Positions 49,675 through 59,800 of a DNA stretch of 64,000 nucleotides are shown in pieces; positions within the stretch are counted from its first letter, which is position 1; every line of letters starts with the position of its first letter. The DNA comes from Synechococcus sp. WH 7803. GTDB lineage: Bacteria > Cyanobacteriota > Cyanobacteriia > PCC-6307 > Cyanobiaceae. The stretch covers positions 775,918-839,917 of the forward strand of contig CT971583.1 of NCBI GenBank assembly GCA_000063505.1, read 5' to 3'. The notes under the pieces are model-generated. The model was not told the origin of the DNA. It made no database searches and worked only from the letters and a program-made list of their open reading frames with translations. The translations under genes and the position numbers were made by a program.

Positions 49675-49695
49675 AGCAAACGTGTCACGGCGCTG

Positions 49696-51384
49696 ATGCC
49701 TCCTTCGGTTGTCACCTACGTGCTGGATCGGCTTGCGGATCTCGGCATCGGTCATGTGTTTGGTGTGCCTGGGGACTATTCCTTTCCCTTGAATGACGCT
49801 GTGGAAGTGCATCCGCGGCTGCAGTGGGTGCCATCAGCCAATGAACTGAATGCGGCCTATGCCGCCGATGGCTACGCCCGTCGCCGTGGTGCCGGGATCG
49901 TCTGCACCACCTACGGCGTGGGTGAACTCAGTGCCCTCAATGGCGTGATGGGCTCCATGGCCGAGCGACTGCCCGTGTTTCACCTGGTGGGAACCCCCAG
50001 CGTGCGCATTGTGCGTCAGGGACTGATCTGCCATCACACCCTGGGTGACACCCGCTACGACCGCTTCGAGGCGATTTCGGCTGCAGCCGGTTGTGTGAGT
50101 GCGCGGCTCACGCCAGAGAACGCGGTGGTGGAGTTGGAGCGGGTGATCGATAAAGCCCTGGAGGATTCCAGGCCGGCCTATCTCACCGTGCCCATGGACT
50201 TGGCGCTGATGCCGATCACCGGTACGCCGATTCAGGGCACACCCATCGGAAGCATCGATCAACACGCCAGCGTGACGGTGGAGCTCGACGCCGTGCTCGA
50301 TCTGGTGATGGAGCGTCTCGCTAAGGCCACCCGTCCGCTGGTGATGCCCACGGTCACCCTCAAGCGTTTCGGACTGGTGGAGACGTTTGCCACATTCCTC
50401 GAGGTTTCCGGCCTGGCCTACGCCACCACGCCGATGGACAAGGCCCTGCTCAGTGAAGGGCATCCCGCTTTTCTGGGGATGTACAACGGCGTGCGCTCCA
50501 CCCCTGCCGCTCTGCAGAGTGTGGTGGAAGGGGCTGATGTTCTGCTCGATGTGGGTGGGCTGGTGATGGAGGACCTCAACACCGGTCTCTGGAGTGGGTA
50601 TCTGGACAGCCGCCGGGTGATCTCTCTGCATGCCGACTGGGTGCAGGCCGGTGATCAGGTGTTCACCAGCGTGAGCCTCAGCGAAGTGCTGGCTGGGTTG
50701 ATCAAGCGCTTTCAGGCCGCTGATGCCAAACCAAGTCAGTGGGGGGAGCAGCGGCCGGTGCAGCCCGAGCCTTTGATTCCTCTTGCCGGTGAGGGGGATC
50801 AACCCACGGCATCGGCCAATGTTTATCCGCGCCTGCAGCGGTTCCTGCGGCCCACGGATCTGTTGATGTCGGATACCGGCACCTCTCTGCTCAAGCTCAA
50901 TGCCATGCGTCTGCCGGATGGGGTAGCGATCGAAACGCAGACCCTTTGGGGATCGATCGGCTGGGCAACACCGGCCGCCCTGGGGTGTGCTCTGGCTGAT
51001 GCCGAGCGTCGCGTGGTGCTGGTCACCGGTGACGGGGCGCATCAACTCACGGTGCAGGAGATCGGGGTGATGGGCTTCATGAAGGTGAAGCCGGTGGTGA
51101 TTGTGCTCAACAACGGCCTCTATGGGGTGGAGGCCCTGCTCAGCGAAACCGGGCATGCCTACAACGATCTGCCTCCCTGGCGTTATGCCCAGCTGCCCGA
51201 AGCCTTCGGCTGCCAGGGATGGTGGTGCGGGAAGGCCTCAACCGTGGCAGAGCTGGAACAGGCCTTGGCCGCGATCAATGCCCACAATGGCGCGGCCTAC
51301 CTCGAGGTGAGCATTCCCCCGGAAGAAAGCCTGCCTCTGCCCGAGGCGATGATCGAAACCCTGCACCAAACAGCGACGCCCTAG
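49696..51384 (+). CDS. Pyruvate/indolepyruvate-type 2-oxo acid decarboxylase (ThDP enzyme)
   Basis: 562 residues, the usual PDC length. Asp27 (VFGVPGDYSF), Glu50 (PSANELNAAYA) and the His113-His114 pair (CHHTLGD) sit at the same positions as in Zymomonas PDC; a Glu in LYGVEALL matches the fourth catalytic residue. The ThDP/Mg motif is VTGDGAHQLTVQE...VIVLNN. The enzyme makes an aldehyde and CO2 from a 2-oxo acid; pyruvate versus indolepyruvate or phenylpyruvate cannot be told. Starts 21 bp after the SDR. Confidence 0.92.
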   Translation: MPPSVVTYVLDRLADLGIGHVFGVPGDYSFPLNDAVEVHPRLQWVPSANELNAAYAADGYARRRGAGIVCTTYGVGELSALNGVMGSMAERLPVFHLVGTPSVRIVRQGLICHHTLGDTRYDRFEAISAAAGCVSARLTPENAVVELERVIDKALEDSRPAYLTVPMDLALMPITGTPIQGTPIGSIDQHASVTVELDAVLDLVMERLAKATRPLVMPTVTLKRFGLVETFATFLEVSGLAYATTPMDKALLSEGHPAFLGMYNGVRSTPAALQSVVEGADVLLDVGGLVMEDLNTGLWSGYLDSRRVISLHADWVQAGDQVFTSVSLSEVLAGLIKRFQAADAKPSQWGEQRPVQPEPLIPLAGEGDQPTASANVYPRLQRFLRPTDLLMSDTGTSLLKLNAMRLPDGVAIETQTLWGSIGWATPAALGCALADAERRVVLVTGDGAHQLTVQEIGVMGFMKVKPVVIVLNNGLYGVEALLSETGHAYNDLPPWRYAQLPEAFGCQGWWCGKASTVAELEQALAAINAHNGAAYLEVSIPPEESLPLPEAMIETLHQTATP

Positions 51385-51387
51385 TTT

Positions 51388-51411
51388 AAAGATCAATTGT
51401 CAAAGATCAAT
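51388..51411 (+). repeat. Short direct repeat after the decarboxylase gene
   Basis: AAAGATCAAT occurs at 51388-51397 and 51402-51411 with a 4-base spacer. It lies 4 bp after the stop codon, at the point where base composition becomes AT-richer. Confidence 0.5.
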
Positions 51412-51524
51412 CGACGTGACCGTGAAGATGCGGTGCTCCATCTTGGTGAGTTGAAAAAAAATCCTTAACGTCGTTGCTGTTTACAAAGAGGATTATTAAT
51501 TTGGAGATGAATTCTATATAGCCA

Positions 51525-54500
51525 ATGGCTAGCTCTCCATCGTCTGCATCCGGTTCTAAAGATGCTGGTTCCAGCATCGAGTTATTTTATAAATCTATTT
51601 ACCTCGCTGCTAACAAAATCGCCAACGACGCTGAGGTGACCAATCCTTTGCAGGCGTGGGGTGCAAGTGGTGTTTCGGATGAATATTATGGCTCGGTTTG
51701 TGCCTACGTCTGGGGGTTGCCAATTCAGCAGTTCTGGGAGAAGCAGGGGATTTTTGTAACTCAGTCGGCTCCTAATGGGGTTGGGAAGCCAATTAATGAA
51801 GTATATAATTCTCCAGGGATTGATCAATCGAACACGATTGTCACGCCGAATACAGAAGTGCTTTATTCGAGTGCCTTCCTCGACCTTTCCAGTTCGATTA
51901 TTGAAGTTGGTTATCCATTAACCGGCACAGTTTACACTTTGGTTCAAGTGTTGGATCCTTATACAAATGTTCAATTCAGTAGTGGATCTGCGCACTCTGA
52001 AGCGACTTCAAGTCAGATTTTTTACTGGGCAAATGCCAGTCAAGAGATTCTTGATTATGTTGAAAGCAACTATAATGGGGAGAATCAGCCAAGTGCCCTA
52101 GCCCTGCAAAGTCCTCAGGCTTGGATGTTGGGAAGGGTCGAAGTTGACCCTTACCAGGTTCCAAGTGGGTCTTTAGCGTCTGACCAGACCCCGACTCCCT
52201 ATCAAAAGGCCAATCCAGATCCCTCGCTGGCACTCGATACGATCCAGTCGCTGAATGACGACTTCACTATTAACGTTAAAAAGAGTTGGAGTGATATCTC
52301 GGGTCCGTCAACATCGACAATTACCAATAATAATGCCAGTACTAATTACACTGACTTCTTTACCCAGCTCTCGCAGGCTGTGAATAGTAATACAACGTAT
52401 GTTTATTACTCCGGCACGACAAATGGGCAGATCAATGAGTCGGGTACCCTCTACAGCCAGGCGGATATGTTTACGAACTTTGGCGGGAGTGGGTCGTATT
52501 CAATCGGTTTGACTGAGTCTGGATTTTCGGGTTCAAGTGATTCAATTGAAAATGGTTTTGATGACGCTCAAAAGGCTATCAAATTGATTGCGGCTAATTC
52601 AGGTGCAACATCTACAACTGATTACTGGTCCATCAATACGACTCTTGGTCAGTACGAGCCTTCTTATAATCTATCCTCTCATGGATGGATGACGGCAGCA
52701 GCTGTGGCGAGTGTGGGTCTGGGGGCCAATCTTGCCGGTGATGGAACCTACCCGCAGGCGACGCAGGACTCATCGGGGACATCGCTCAGTATCAATGATG
52801 ATTACACCATTGACTTCTCGAATTCCGGGCTGCCGCCCGTTGGTTCATTGGGCTCCTGGTCAGTAACAGTTTATGGTGATGATAATTACCTTGTTCCACC
52901 GTCAACCTACGTCGACGATGCGAACTATTACATCACGTCGTCGAGCTACCCAGATCTGACGGCTGCATCGGGCGTTTATGCCTTGGGCTCTGAGCAGCTC
53001 TCCTACCTGGACACAAGCGACCTCACTCTGAACCTCAGTCAAGCGGCTCCGACCAATCAGCAGTTCTGGATCCCGACTCCAACTTCCGGCGATACATTTA
53101 ATGTTGTCTTGCGTCTTTACGATCCGACGCCAGCTTCTTCAGATGCTGATGCCTCGATTCTGAGTTCTTCGAATCCTTGGACACCTCCTGGCATTGAGCT
53201 TATGTCGACAACGACCAATGGACTAATTTCTGGTTCCAAGGTTTTTCTTGACGCCGATAATGATCATTTGCATGCAGGTGATGAGAGTGCATTGTTGACA
53301 AATGAAAATGGTCAGTATGTAAAAAGTAAGCTTGATGGCGACGGGATTTTAATCCTCGAGGGTGGTCGCGAGAAGACCACGGGGATTCATTATCTCGGTC
53401 GACTTTTCGCTCGCGATGAAACAGAGGTGATTTCTCCATTGACGACTCTTGAATGGGCGATGGAGCGGAGAGGTGTCTCCGAGAACGATCGCAACCAGAC
53501 AATCGCAATCCTCACCCAAGAGGCCAGCCAATATCTCTCTGATGAGACTGACGGCTCCTCTGATGCTTCTGTCGTTGATCTGCCCTATGAGCTGTTTGAT
53601 CCAAGGGCGATCGCTCCCCATCAAATTGCAAGGCAAGATCTACCCAATTCCGATGTGATTGCGAATGCGCATGCCTTGTTGAATTCAATGTTTGGTCTTC
53701 TACTGACGCATTTCTATTCAAGGACTATCCTCACAAGTGATTCGGCCAGTGAGGATGATTCGGATGGGGTTCATGCTTATGCGGAGCTGGTTGACGAACT
53801 TTCAATGATTGTTGTCGATTACATTGATCAACAGATCGCATCCAGCCAAGGTATTGACTACGCTGAGATGTTCGATGTACTTGTGGATTCTTTGAGTCTG
53901 CGTTCTTACGGTGTTGCTGGCGCACTGTCCGAGCTTGCCGGTTATGCGAAATCTATAGCGACTGAACCCTACGATTCCTTCTCGGAAAGAATCTCAAATT
54001 ACAAGGTTCTTGAAGCCTACGGCGATTATGAGGATCTTGAGTTGAGAATCATGCATTCTCTCGATGCTGTCGGAGCTGGCTCAGCTGCAATGGCTCGTCT
54101 ACAAGTTGAAAGCAGTGATGCCATTCTTGATCTCACCGATATTCCCAACGATGGTTCTCTCTTGTCAATGTCCATTCTCACGCATGCGGATTACACTAAC
54201 CGCCTGGGTCTTGTGCAGCTTGAAGGCGATGCTGTTACTGGGTATTCGGTTGCCGGTGTTGATGCTGGAAATACGGATGCGTTTCGATCAGCTGTCCGTG
54301 ACAACTTAATCAATCCTGGCCCCTTGGCATTGTCGGCTGGTGGGATTTCTGATCGCACTGCTACATGGTCTCTGTCTTCGCAAGATTCTGGCATCTATGC
54401 TGCAGTGCTCATTAATCCCAATGGAGAAGTCTTCACCTTTGGGGCGACTGCCTCAGACGGTCAGCAGCATGTGAAGGTTCTTGGCGACAACACCTTTGCC

Positions 54501-54575
54501 TTTGAAGATCTTCTGGCTTCTCAGGCTTCGGATTGGGATTTCAATGACATGCAGATTCAATTCACGATTGCTTAG
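51525..54575 (+). CDS. Giant DUF1254/DUF1214 protein with C-terminal DUF4114-like end
   Basis: 1016 residues, no N-terminal signal peptide. About residues 30-190 read as DUF1254 (YVWGLPIQQFWEKQGIF, NTIVTPNTEVLYSSAFL). About 360-480 read as DUF1214 (WSVTVYGDDNYLVPPS). At about 560-600 an SdrD/dockerin-like Ca-binding segment (SKVFLDADNDHLHAGDES) starts an acidic helical region. The end, FEDLLASQASDWDFNDMQI, looks DUF4114-like. The coding is AT-richer than its neighbours. I infer export by a C-terminal signal (type I). Function unknown. Confidence 0.82.
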   Translation: MASSPSSASGSKDAGSSIELFYKSIYLAANKIANDAEVTNPLQAWGASGVSDEYYGSVCAYVWGLPIQQFWEKQGIFVTQSAPNGVGKPINEVYNSPGIDQSNTIVTPNTEVLYSSAFLDLSSSIIEVGYPLTGTVYTLVQVLDPYTNVQFSSGSAHSEATSSQIFYWANASQEILDYVESNYNGENQPSALALQSPQAWMLGRVEVDPYQVPSGSLASDQTPTPYQKANPDPSLALDTIQSLNDDFTINVKKSWSDISGPSTSTITNNNASTNYTDFFTQLSQAVNSNTTYVYYSGTTNGQINESGTLYSQADMFTNFGGSGSYSIGLTESGFSGSSDSIENGFDDAQKAIKLIAANSGATSTTDYWSINTTLGQYEPSYNLSSHGWMTAAAVASVGLGANLAGDGTYPQATQDSSGTSLSINDDYTIDFSNSGLPPVGSLGSWSVTVYGDDNYLVPPSTYVDDANYYITSSSYPDLTAASGVYALGSEQLSYLDTSDLTLNLSQAAPTNQQFWIPTPTSGDTFNVVLRLYDPTPASSDADASILSSSNPWTPPGIELMSTTTNGLISGSKVFLDADNDHLHAGDESALLTNENGQYVKSKLDGDGILILEGGREKTTGIHYLGRLFARDETEVISPLTTLEWAMERRGVSENDRNQTIAILTQEASQYLSDETDGSSDASVVDLPYELFDPRAIAPHQIARQDLPNSDVIANAHALLNSMFGLLLTHFYSRTILTSDSASEDDSDGVHAYAELVDELSMIVVDYIDQQIASSQGIDYAEMFDVLVDSLSLRSYGVAGALSELAGYAKSIATEPYDSFSERISNYKVLEAYGDYEDLELRIMHSLDAVGAGSAAMARLQVESSDAILDLTDIPNDGSLLSMSILTHADYTNRLGLVQLEGDAVTGYSVAGVDAGNTDAFRSAVRDNLINPGPLALSAGGISDRTATWSLSSQDSGIYAAVLINPNGEVFTFGATASDGQQHVKVLGDNTFAFEDLLASQASDWDFNDMQIQFTIA

Positions 54576-54742
54576 CGAGCTCTGAAGCCTGTTCAGAAAG
54601 CGTAGAAGCGCAGATCCATCGGTTCCCCTTACAGCAGCAGAGTCGTAATCCGACCAAGCAAATGAACTCATGATTCGACTAGTGGTGATGCCCACCGAAT
54701 CATTAGTCAGCATCGGGAGTGACGTCCATGGATGCAAAACAA
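54576..54742. other. Intergenic region, 167 bp, nothing seen
   Basis: Convergent ends of the giant protein gene and the Fe-ADH gene. No clear terminator hairpin, gene or repeat is visible; frames open on the minus strand are shadows. Confidence 0.4.
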
Positions 54743-55990
54743 TCATTCGTTGTAACTGCATCTGGTCAGCTCCGTGAGCAGGGCTTCACAATCGCTGCGG
54801 CGCATCAACCGCGGCACCGGATAATCGGGATGGGCTTCCTGGAGGGCATCGACGCTGATTTGGGGAATGTCGACGCTGCGGAGAGACGCAATGAAAGGTG
54901 GAACTCCTAGCTGCTGGTTGAGTGCCTCCACCCAGCGGATGAAGGCCAACGCAAGATCGTGATCGCTGGTCTGGTCAGTGGCTAGCCCGGCAGCGTGGGC
55001 CAGAGTGGCCAGCTTGGGCTCGCATGCCGGAAGGGAAAAGCGCAGCACACTCGGCAACACCAGTGCATTGGCGAGGCCATGGGGGATGGCGTAGAAGCAG
55101 CCGAGCGCATGGGCCAGGGCATGGGCATAGCCCACATTGGTGCGGGTGAACGCTTCACCAGCGGCATGGGCGGCGAGGGCCATCTGCAGGCGAGCTTCGA
55201 GGTCGTCACCGTGTTCGTAGGCTTTCGGAAGCCAGTGAGCAATGGCGCTGATCGCAGCGATGGCGCGACGATTGCTGAAGGGGTTGCCACTGCGGCCGAT
55301 GTAGGCCTCCACCGCATGGGTGAGGGCATCAAGGCCACCGGCGGCTGTGATCGAAGCCGGCAGGCCGAGCATCAGCTCTGGGTCGATCACTGTGATCGCT
55401 GGAAGCAGCTTGAGATCGGCCATGGCGAGTTTGCGTTGCCGATCGCCATCGGTGAGCACGGCTGCGATCGAGGCTTCTGATCCGGAGCCGGCGGTGGTGG
55501 GGACGCAGGCCAGAGGCGGTGGCGGCAGCACCACTCGGAAAAGCCCCTCCATGGCCCGGCAGCTCAGCCAGGGGTTGGCCGCGCGCGCGCCAATGGCCTT
55601 GGCGCAGTCGATCACTGAGCCGCCCCCCACGGCCACCAGGCTGTCGCAGTGGCCTTCGCGGTAGGCCTGCAATCCGGCCTCCACGCTGGCAATGGTGGGA
55701 TTGTCAGGAACTTGATCGAACACCTGGCAGGGCCGCCCGATCCGATCGAGTTCCGCCAGCAGGGGTTGGGGTAGTTGCAGCTTCAGGAGCTGCTCGTTGG
55801 TGACCAGCAGGGGCCGGCGCCAGCGTCGCCCTCGCATCAGCGGCGGTAACGACCGCAAGGCACCGGCACCGATGAGCTTGCGGGGCTGGGGGAAGGGCAA
55901 CACCCATGCCAGGCCCTGGAGCAGCCGTTGGTAAGCCCGCATCAGCAACAAAGTGATGCCCGCTGGTTCGTGATCGGTGCGCACGTTCAT
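54743..55990 (-). CDS. Iron-containing alcohol dehydrogenase
   Basis: 415 residues. The NAD(P) motif VGGGSVIDCAKAIGARA, the GSGSEASIAAVLTD segment and the metal region HALAHALGCFYAIPHGLANA (two His ligands) define the group III Fe-ADH family. It reduces aldehydes or oxidises alcohols. Its ATG overlaps the stop of a small secreted protein upstream (ATGA). With the decarboxylase 3.4 kb away it could complete a 2-oxo acid to alcohol route (inference). Confidence 0.93.
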   Translation of the reverse strand: MNVRTDHEPAGITLLLMRAYQRLLQGLAWVLPFPQPRKLIGAGALRSLPPLMRGRRWRRPLLVTNEQLLKLQLPQPLLAELDRIGRPCQVFDQVPDNPTIASVEAGLQAYREGHCDSLVAVGGGSVIDCAKAIGARAANPWLSCRAMEGLFRVVLPPPPLACVPTTAGSGSEASIAAVLTDGDRQRKLAMADLKLLPAITVIDPELMLGLPASITAAGGLDALTHAVEAYIGRSGNPFSNRRAIAAISAIAHWLPKAYEHGDDLEARLQMALAAHAAGEAFTRTNVGYAHALAHALGCFYAIPHGLANALVLPSVLRFSLPACEPKLATLAHAAGLATDQTSDHDLALAFIRWVEALNQQLGVPPFIASLRSVDIPQISVDALQEAHPDYPVPRLMRRSDCEALLTELTRCSYNE

Positions 55991-56298
55991 GGAATCGGGC
56001 AGTCGGGAAATTTCCGCTTCGCAACGGCATAACCCTCCTTGCTGGCCTCAAGGCGTGAGCCCGTTTCTTTCTCGACAATGCTTTCCAGCACCCCTTGCAT
56101 GAAGAGCCTTGCCTCGTCGGTGCTGAGGAGATCAGCGTCCTCGAGCATGCACGTCGTTGTGACGATGCCTGAGGTGAAGCCAACCCCGAAAGCAAAGGAT
56201 TCCTGCTGGCTCAATGGCTTGTCTTGCGCGCTTGATGGCGACCCCGAACACACCATCAGAAGGGCGCAAGCTGATGGTGCCGCAATCGTCTTGATCAC
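55987..56298 (-). CDS. Small exported protein upstream of Fe-ADH
   Basis: 103 residues from GTG 56298, giving a signal-like N-terminus (AAPSACALLMVCSGSPSSAQ, possibly a lipobox). The mature part has GVGFTSGIVTTTCMLEDADL and two more charged helices; its final Cys is in PDCPIP. Longer readings to 56505 overlap the divergent gene. Function unknown; coupled to Fe-ADH. Confidence 0.6.
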   Translation of the reverse strand: MIKTIAAPSACALLMVCSGSPSSAQDKPLSQQESFAFGVGFTSGIVTTTCMLEDADLLSTDEARLFMQGVLESIVEKETGSRLEASKEGYAVAKRKFPDCPIP

Positions 56299-56401
56299 CC
56301 GAACGATTGTTGGAGCTCTGTTCGGTTTGCTTCTGATCAAGTGTTTGGATGCAGCGTCAAGAGTCTGCAGGATGTGAGCATCAGTCCCCCAAACCGCTGT
56401 C

Positions 56402-56821
56402 ATGCGTGCTTCTGTTTCCCTCCCCCTGGTGCTCGCCGCGTCCCTTTGGTCTCTGCAGCCTCTGCCAACACGGGCCTCTGAGGTGTGTTCCTCAACCAAA
56501 AGCACTGTGGAGGAAACGGGTTGTGTGATTGCGGCATTGAAGGCAATGGACCAGCGCTTGGAGCAGGCTCTGGAGGCGGTGGCTCTGGAGGCCCGTGCGG
56601 TGCCCAGTGAAGTGTTTCAGACCCTCTGGCGCGACAATCTCACTGGTTTCTACAAAACCAGTGCCGATCCAGTGGACCAGGCCGCGGCATTCAGGAACGA
56701 ACGCCGCAAGGTGTGTGCCTATGCCAAATCTGTGGCGTTTCAGGGCACGGGATATGGCATCTTTACGACGCGCTGCGAGCTGGCTCTGACCCAAACTCTC
56801 TTGGACCAGTTGAAGCCCTAA
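56402..56821 (+). CDS. LprI-like (DUF1311) exported protein
   Basis: 139 residues. Signal peptide (LVLAASLWSLQPLPTRAS), then a helical mature part with four Cys (VCSSTKSTVEETGC, KVCAYAKS, TRCELA) and RNERRKVCAYA, as in lysozyme-inhibitor LprI-like/DUF1311 domains. Periplasmic; the target is unknown. Confidence 0.7.
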   Translation: MRASVSLPLVLAASLWSLQPLPTRASEVCSSTKSTVEETGCVIAALKAMDQRLEQALEAVALEARAVPSEVFQTLWRDNLTGFYKTSADPVDQAAAFRNERRKVCAYAKSVAFQGTGYGIFTTRCELALTQTLLDQLKP

Positions 56822-56858
56822 CTGCCTCTTTTGATTAGAATTTCTGTCGATTTAAAAG

Positions 56859-59800
56859 TTAAATAACTGGAGGGACTGAAATAATCAGATCGTTGAAATC
56901 CTGATCTGACACTCCACTGGTCAGCAAATCCTCGGCTCCGATTGTGAGCCCACCTCCTGGCGTTGTGAAACTTGTGAATTGGATGCTTTGGCCTGGGTTG
57001 GCTGCAGCGTACGAGCTGTAGAGAGTCGATTCATCGCCATCAACCAGGATCAAGAAACCGTAGTTGTTTTCGGTTGATACAGAAAAATCGATGGTTCCGG
57101 TCTGGTTGTATCCAGGCAATTGTGAAGCTGAGAACACTCGACCAGCCTGTTTGGCATTGCCCAGAGCTGCCTCTAGATAGCCATCAGCGCCAGGAAGGAG
57201 GCCATTTACCGCTCCAGTGAGCGCGTCAGACTCATAAATTGCGATCCCGTTGTCGTAATCACTCAGGCGTCGAATCGTGGCTGTGACCGTTGCAACCGGA
57301 TTAGCAGCAGCAGTTGCCAGCACTCCGGTCCCCCCAACGGAGTACACCGCCTGAATGCCTCCTGAAAATGTTGCAGTAGCGCTGGCGCCAGCGAGAGAAA
57401 GATTGTCTAAGGCCAGAATTTCGTTGTCTTGATTGATGGCCTCTGGAATCCAGGTTCCCCGCGCGAGTGCTGTGATCTGGCGACCACCGAGGGCGACTCC
57501 CTCGGACTGTGACCAAGTGTTCTCGAGGATTTTTTCAAGGTTTAGCGATTGGTTGCTGGCAGCATCGAGTTGTGTCAGGGACAGCACGGTGCCTGAGGAT
57601 TGGTTTCTCAGCCTGAAATTCACAATCTGATCACTTGTGTCCTGCCGCAGCAGACTGATTTCAGTGTCCGCAGCCACACTGAAGCTGCTCGCATCAACTT
57701 CTTGTCTCAAGCTGAGGTTGGCCCATCCAGGTGCCACTTCAATCGTGCCGAAAGCGTTGCCTGCGTAAGTGATTCCTTGGTTGATCTGTTGTTCGGCTTC
57801 AGCTTGGTTGAGGCCTAGAAAGCTTAGGCCGTACTCATCATTGTTTCTGAGCACAGTATTGGAGAGTTGATTGTTGAGTCTTCCTTCGATCGTTAAACCA
57901 CTGCCTGAGTTGTTGGCAATGAGTAAGTTGTCGGTTACTGGTGAATCTCCGAGGGTGATGTTGTTTGAATTTCCGCCAACGAAAATGCCTCCCTGGGCAT
58001 TGCCAAATTGCTCTTCAACTTTTTCAGTGAGCGATCCAGTGCCGACTGCAGTATTTGCGATCTGGACCTGATTGGCATTGCCACGCACGTTGATCCCATA
58101 CCCGTTGTTGTTGGAAATCGTGTTCTGGGGAATGACGGATCGATAGGTTCCGGCGATCGAGATGTTCTCGGCATTGCCATCGACGCGGATTCCATCGAGG
58201 CCATTGGCAAACGAAACAGTTTCACCCGAGGGGTAGGTGTAGGTTGCCGAATTGCCAGCGGTATTTAAGCCGATGATATTTGGATCGACGGTGATGTCTA
58301 CAGCGCTGCCAGTGATATGGATTCCATTCTCGATGTTGCCACCGATGACGTTTGTGCGAATGGTGTTGTCACCACCAGTGCTGGTGAAGAGCATGCCATT
58401 GCGTTGATTTGGGGCAATGCCTCCGAATGCCGTGGTTCCGGCGAAGGTGTTGAAGGTGATGAAGCCACTGGCTGTGTCCTTGACTTCAATACCATTCAGG
58501 GAATTCCCTGAATTCACATTGCCAAGGGGGATGACACCACCGTATTGGGTATTGTTTGAATCTCCCTCGATGAGTGCTCCATTCAGTCCGTTGCCCAGTG
58601 AGTCGAGATTGTTTGCGGCTAAGCCAAAGAAATTGGCATGAATCGTGGAATTATCGCTGTTCGTGATGCGTACACCATTGCCTTCGTTTCCACTCACCAC
58701 ATTGTAATAAATGAATGGTGAGCTTTCGAATTGACAACCAAGGAGTCGATTGTTGTCGGCATTGAGAATGGCGACGCCATCCGCTCCGTTACCCAGTTTG
58801 GAGTTTCCAGTTGCTGTTGTGCCAATGAAATTGCCGCTCAGGCTGTTGCCATCGGCACCGTCTCTGATCAACACACCATTGCCTGTATTTCCGGAAATCA
58901 GATTTCCGAGGGGTGGTGGTGTTGTGTCTTCTTTTGTGGGGTTATTGCCGCCACTCAAGGTGCCACCAATCTGATTGCGGTTGCTGGCATTGATCAGAAT
59001 GCCGTTTTCGCCATTGGCTAATGCAGTGCTGCCATCGGCGCTGGTGCCGATTCTGTTCTGGGCGATGGTGTTGTTGGTTTCAAAGGCCGTGCTCGAGCCG
59101 AGAATGGCGATGCCATTGCCTCCATTGCCGCTGATCACATTGCTGGGATCCACGAAGAAGCTCGTCTCTGACGACCAGGTTGTGACGCTTCCGTCGGATG
59201 CCTCATACTCGCCGGTCATCACATCGCCGGCCACAGAGGTGGGGACTGTGGTTCCTCCAGGTTGGTTGTTGTAGTTGACTTCGGTCCAGAGTCGCTCTCC
59301 GAACCCCCCATCATCTGTTCGCTGTACGGTCATCAGCTGACCTGTCAGCGCAAGACCTGTTGCGGCGTCGATGGCCCAGGTTGCCAGGGTGAAAGTGTTG
59401 TCGGTGCTGTTGTAGCTGATGCCATCTGCATGGCTGGCGATGTTCCCCAGATCGACGTCATTCACATCCCAGCTGGTCCATTCGCTAAAGCTGTTGTCAC
59501 TGCGCCGGTAATACACAAGGTAGCCGTGGGCGACGCCGTCGGGTTCGCCATCAAGGCTGTATGAGCCAGTGATCGCGAACAGATCGTCGTTGACTTTGGC
59601 AATGCCGTAGGCGGTGGTGGATTTGGAGCCGGGATAGGCAATGTCGGCAATCGACAGGCCACTACTCACCTCGTAGATGATGGCCTTCCCTGTACCAATG
59701 ATTGGTCGATTGGTGTCTGGAATGGTGTCGGTGTTATCCCAGTTGCCGACGACCAATCCTTCCTGGGTGCTGTGAAAAAACGTCCAGGTTGCACCGGGGT

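Noticed and set aside
49834-51156. 440-codon minus-strand frame opposite the decarboxylase
   Set aside because: His/Gln/Arg-rich shadow; the plus strand carries all ThDP motifs.
51388-51411. Direct repeat as an attachment site of the AT-rich island
   Set aside because: The 10-base repeat is only 4 bp apart and I find no matching copy at the far end of the island.
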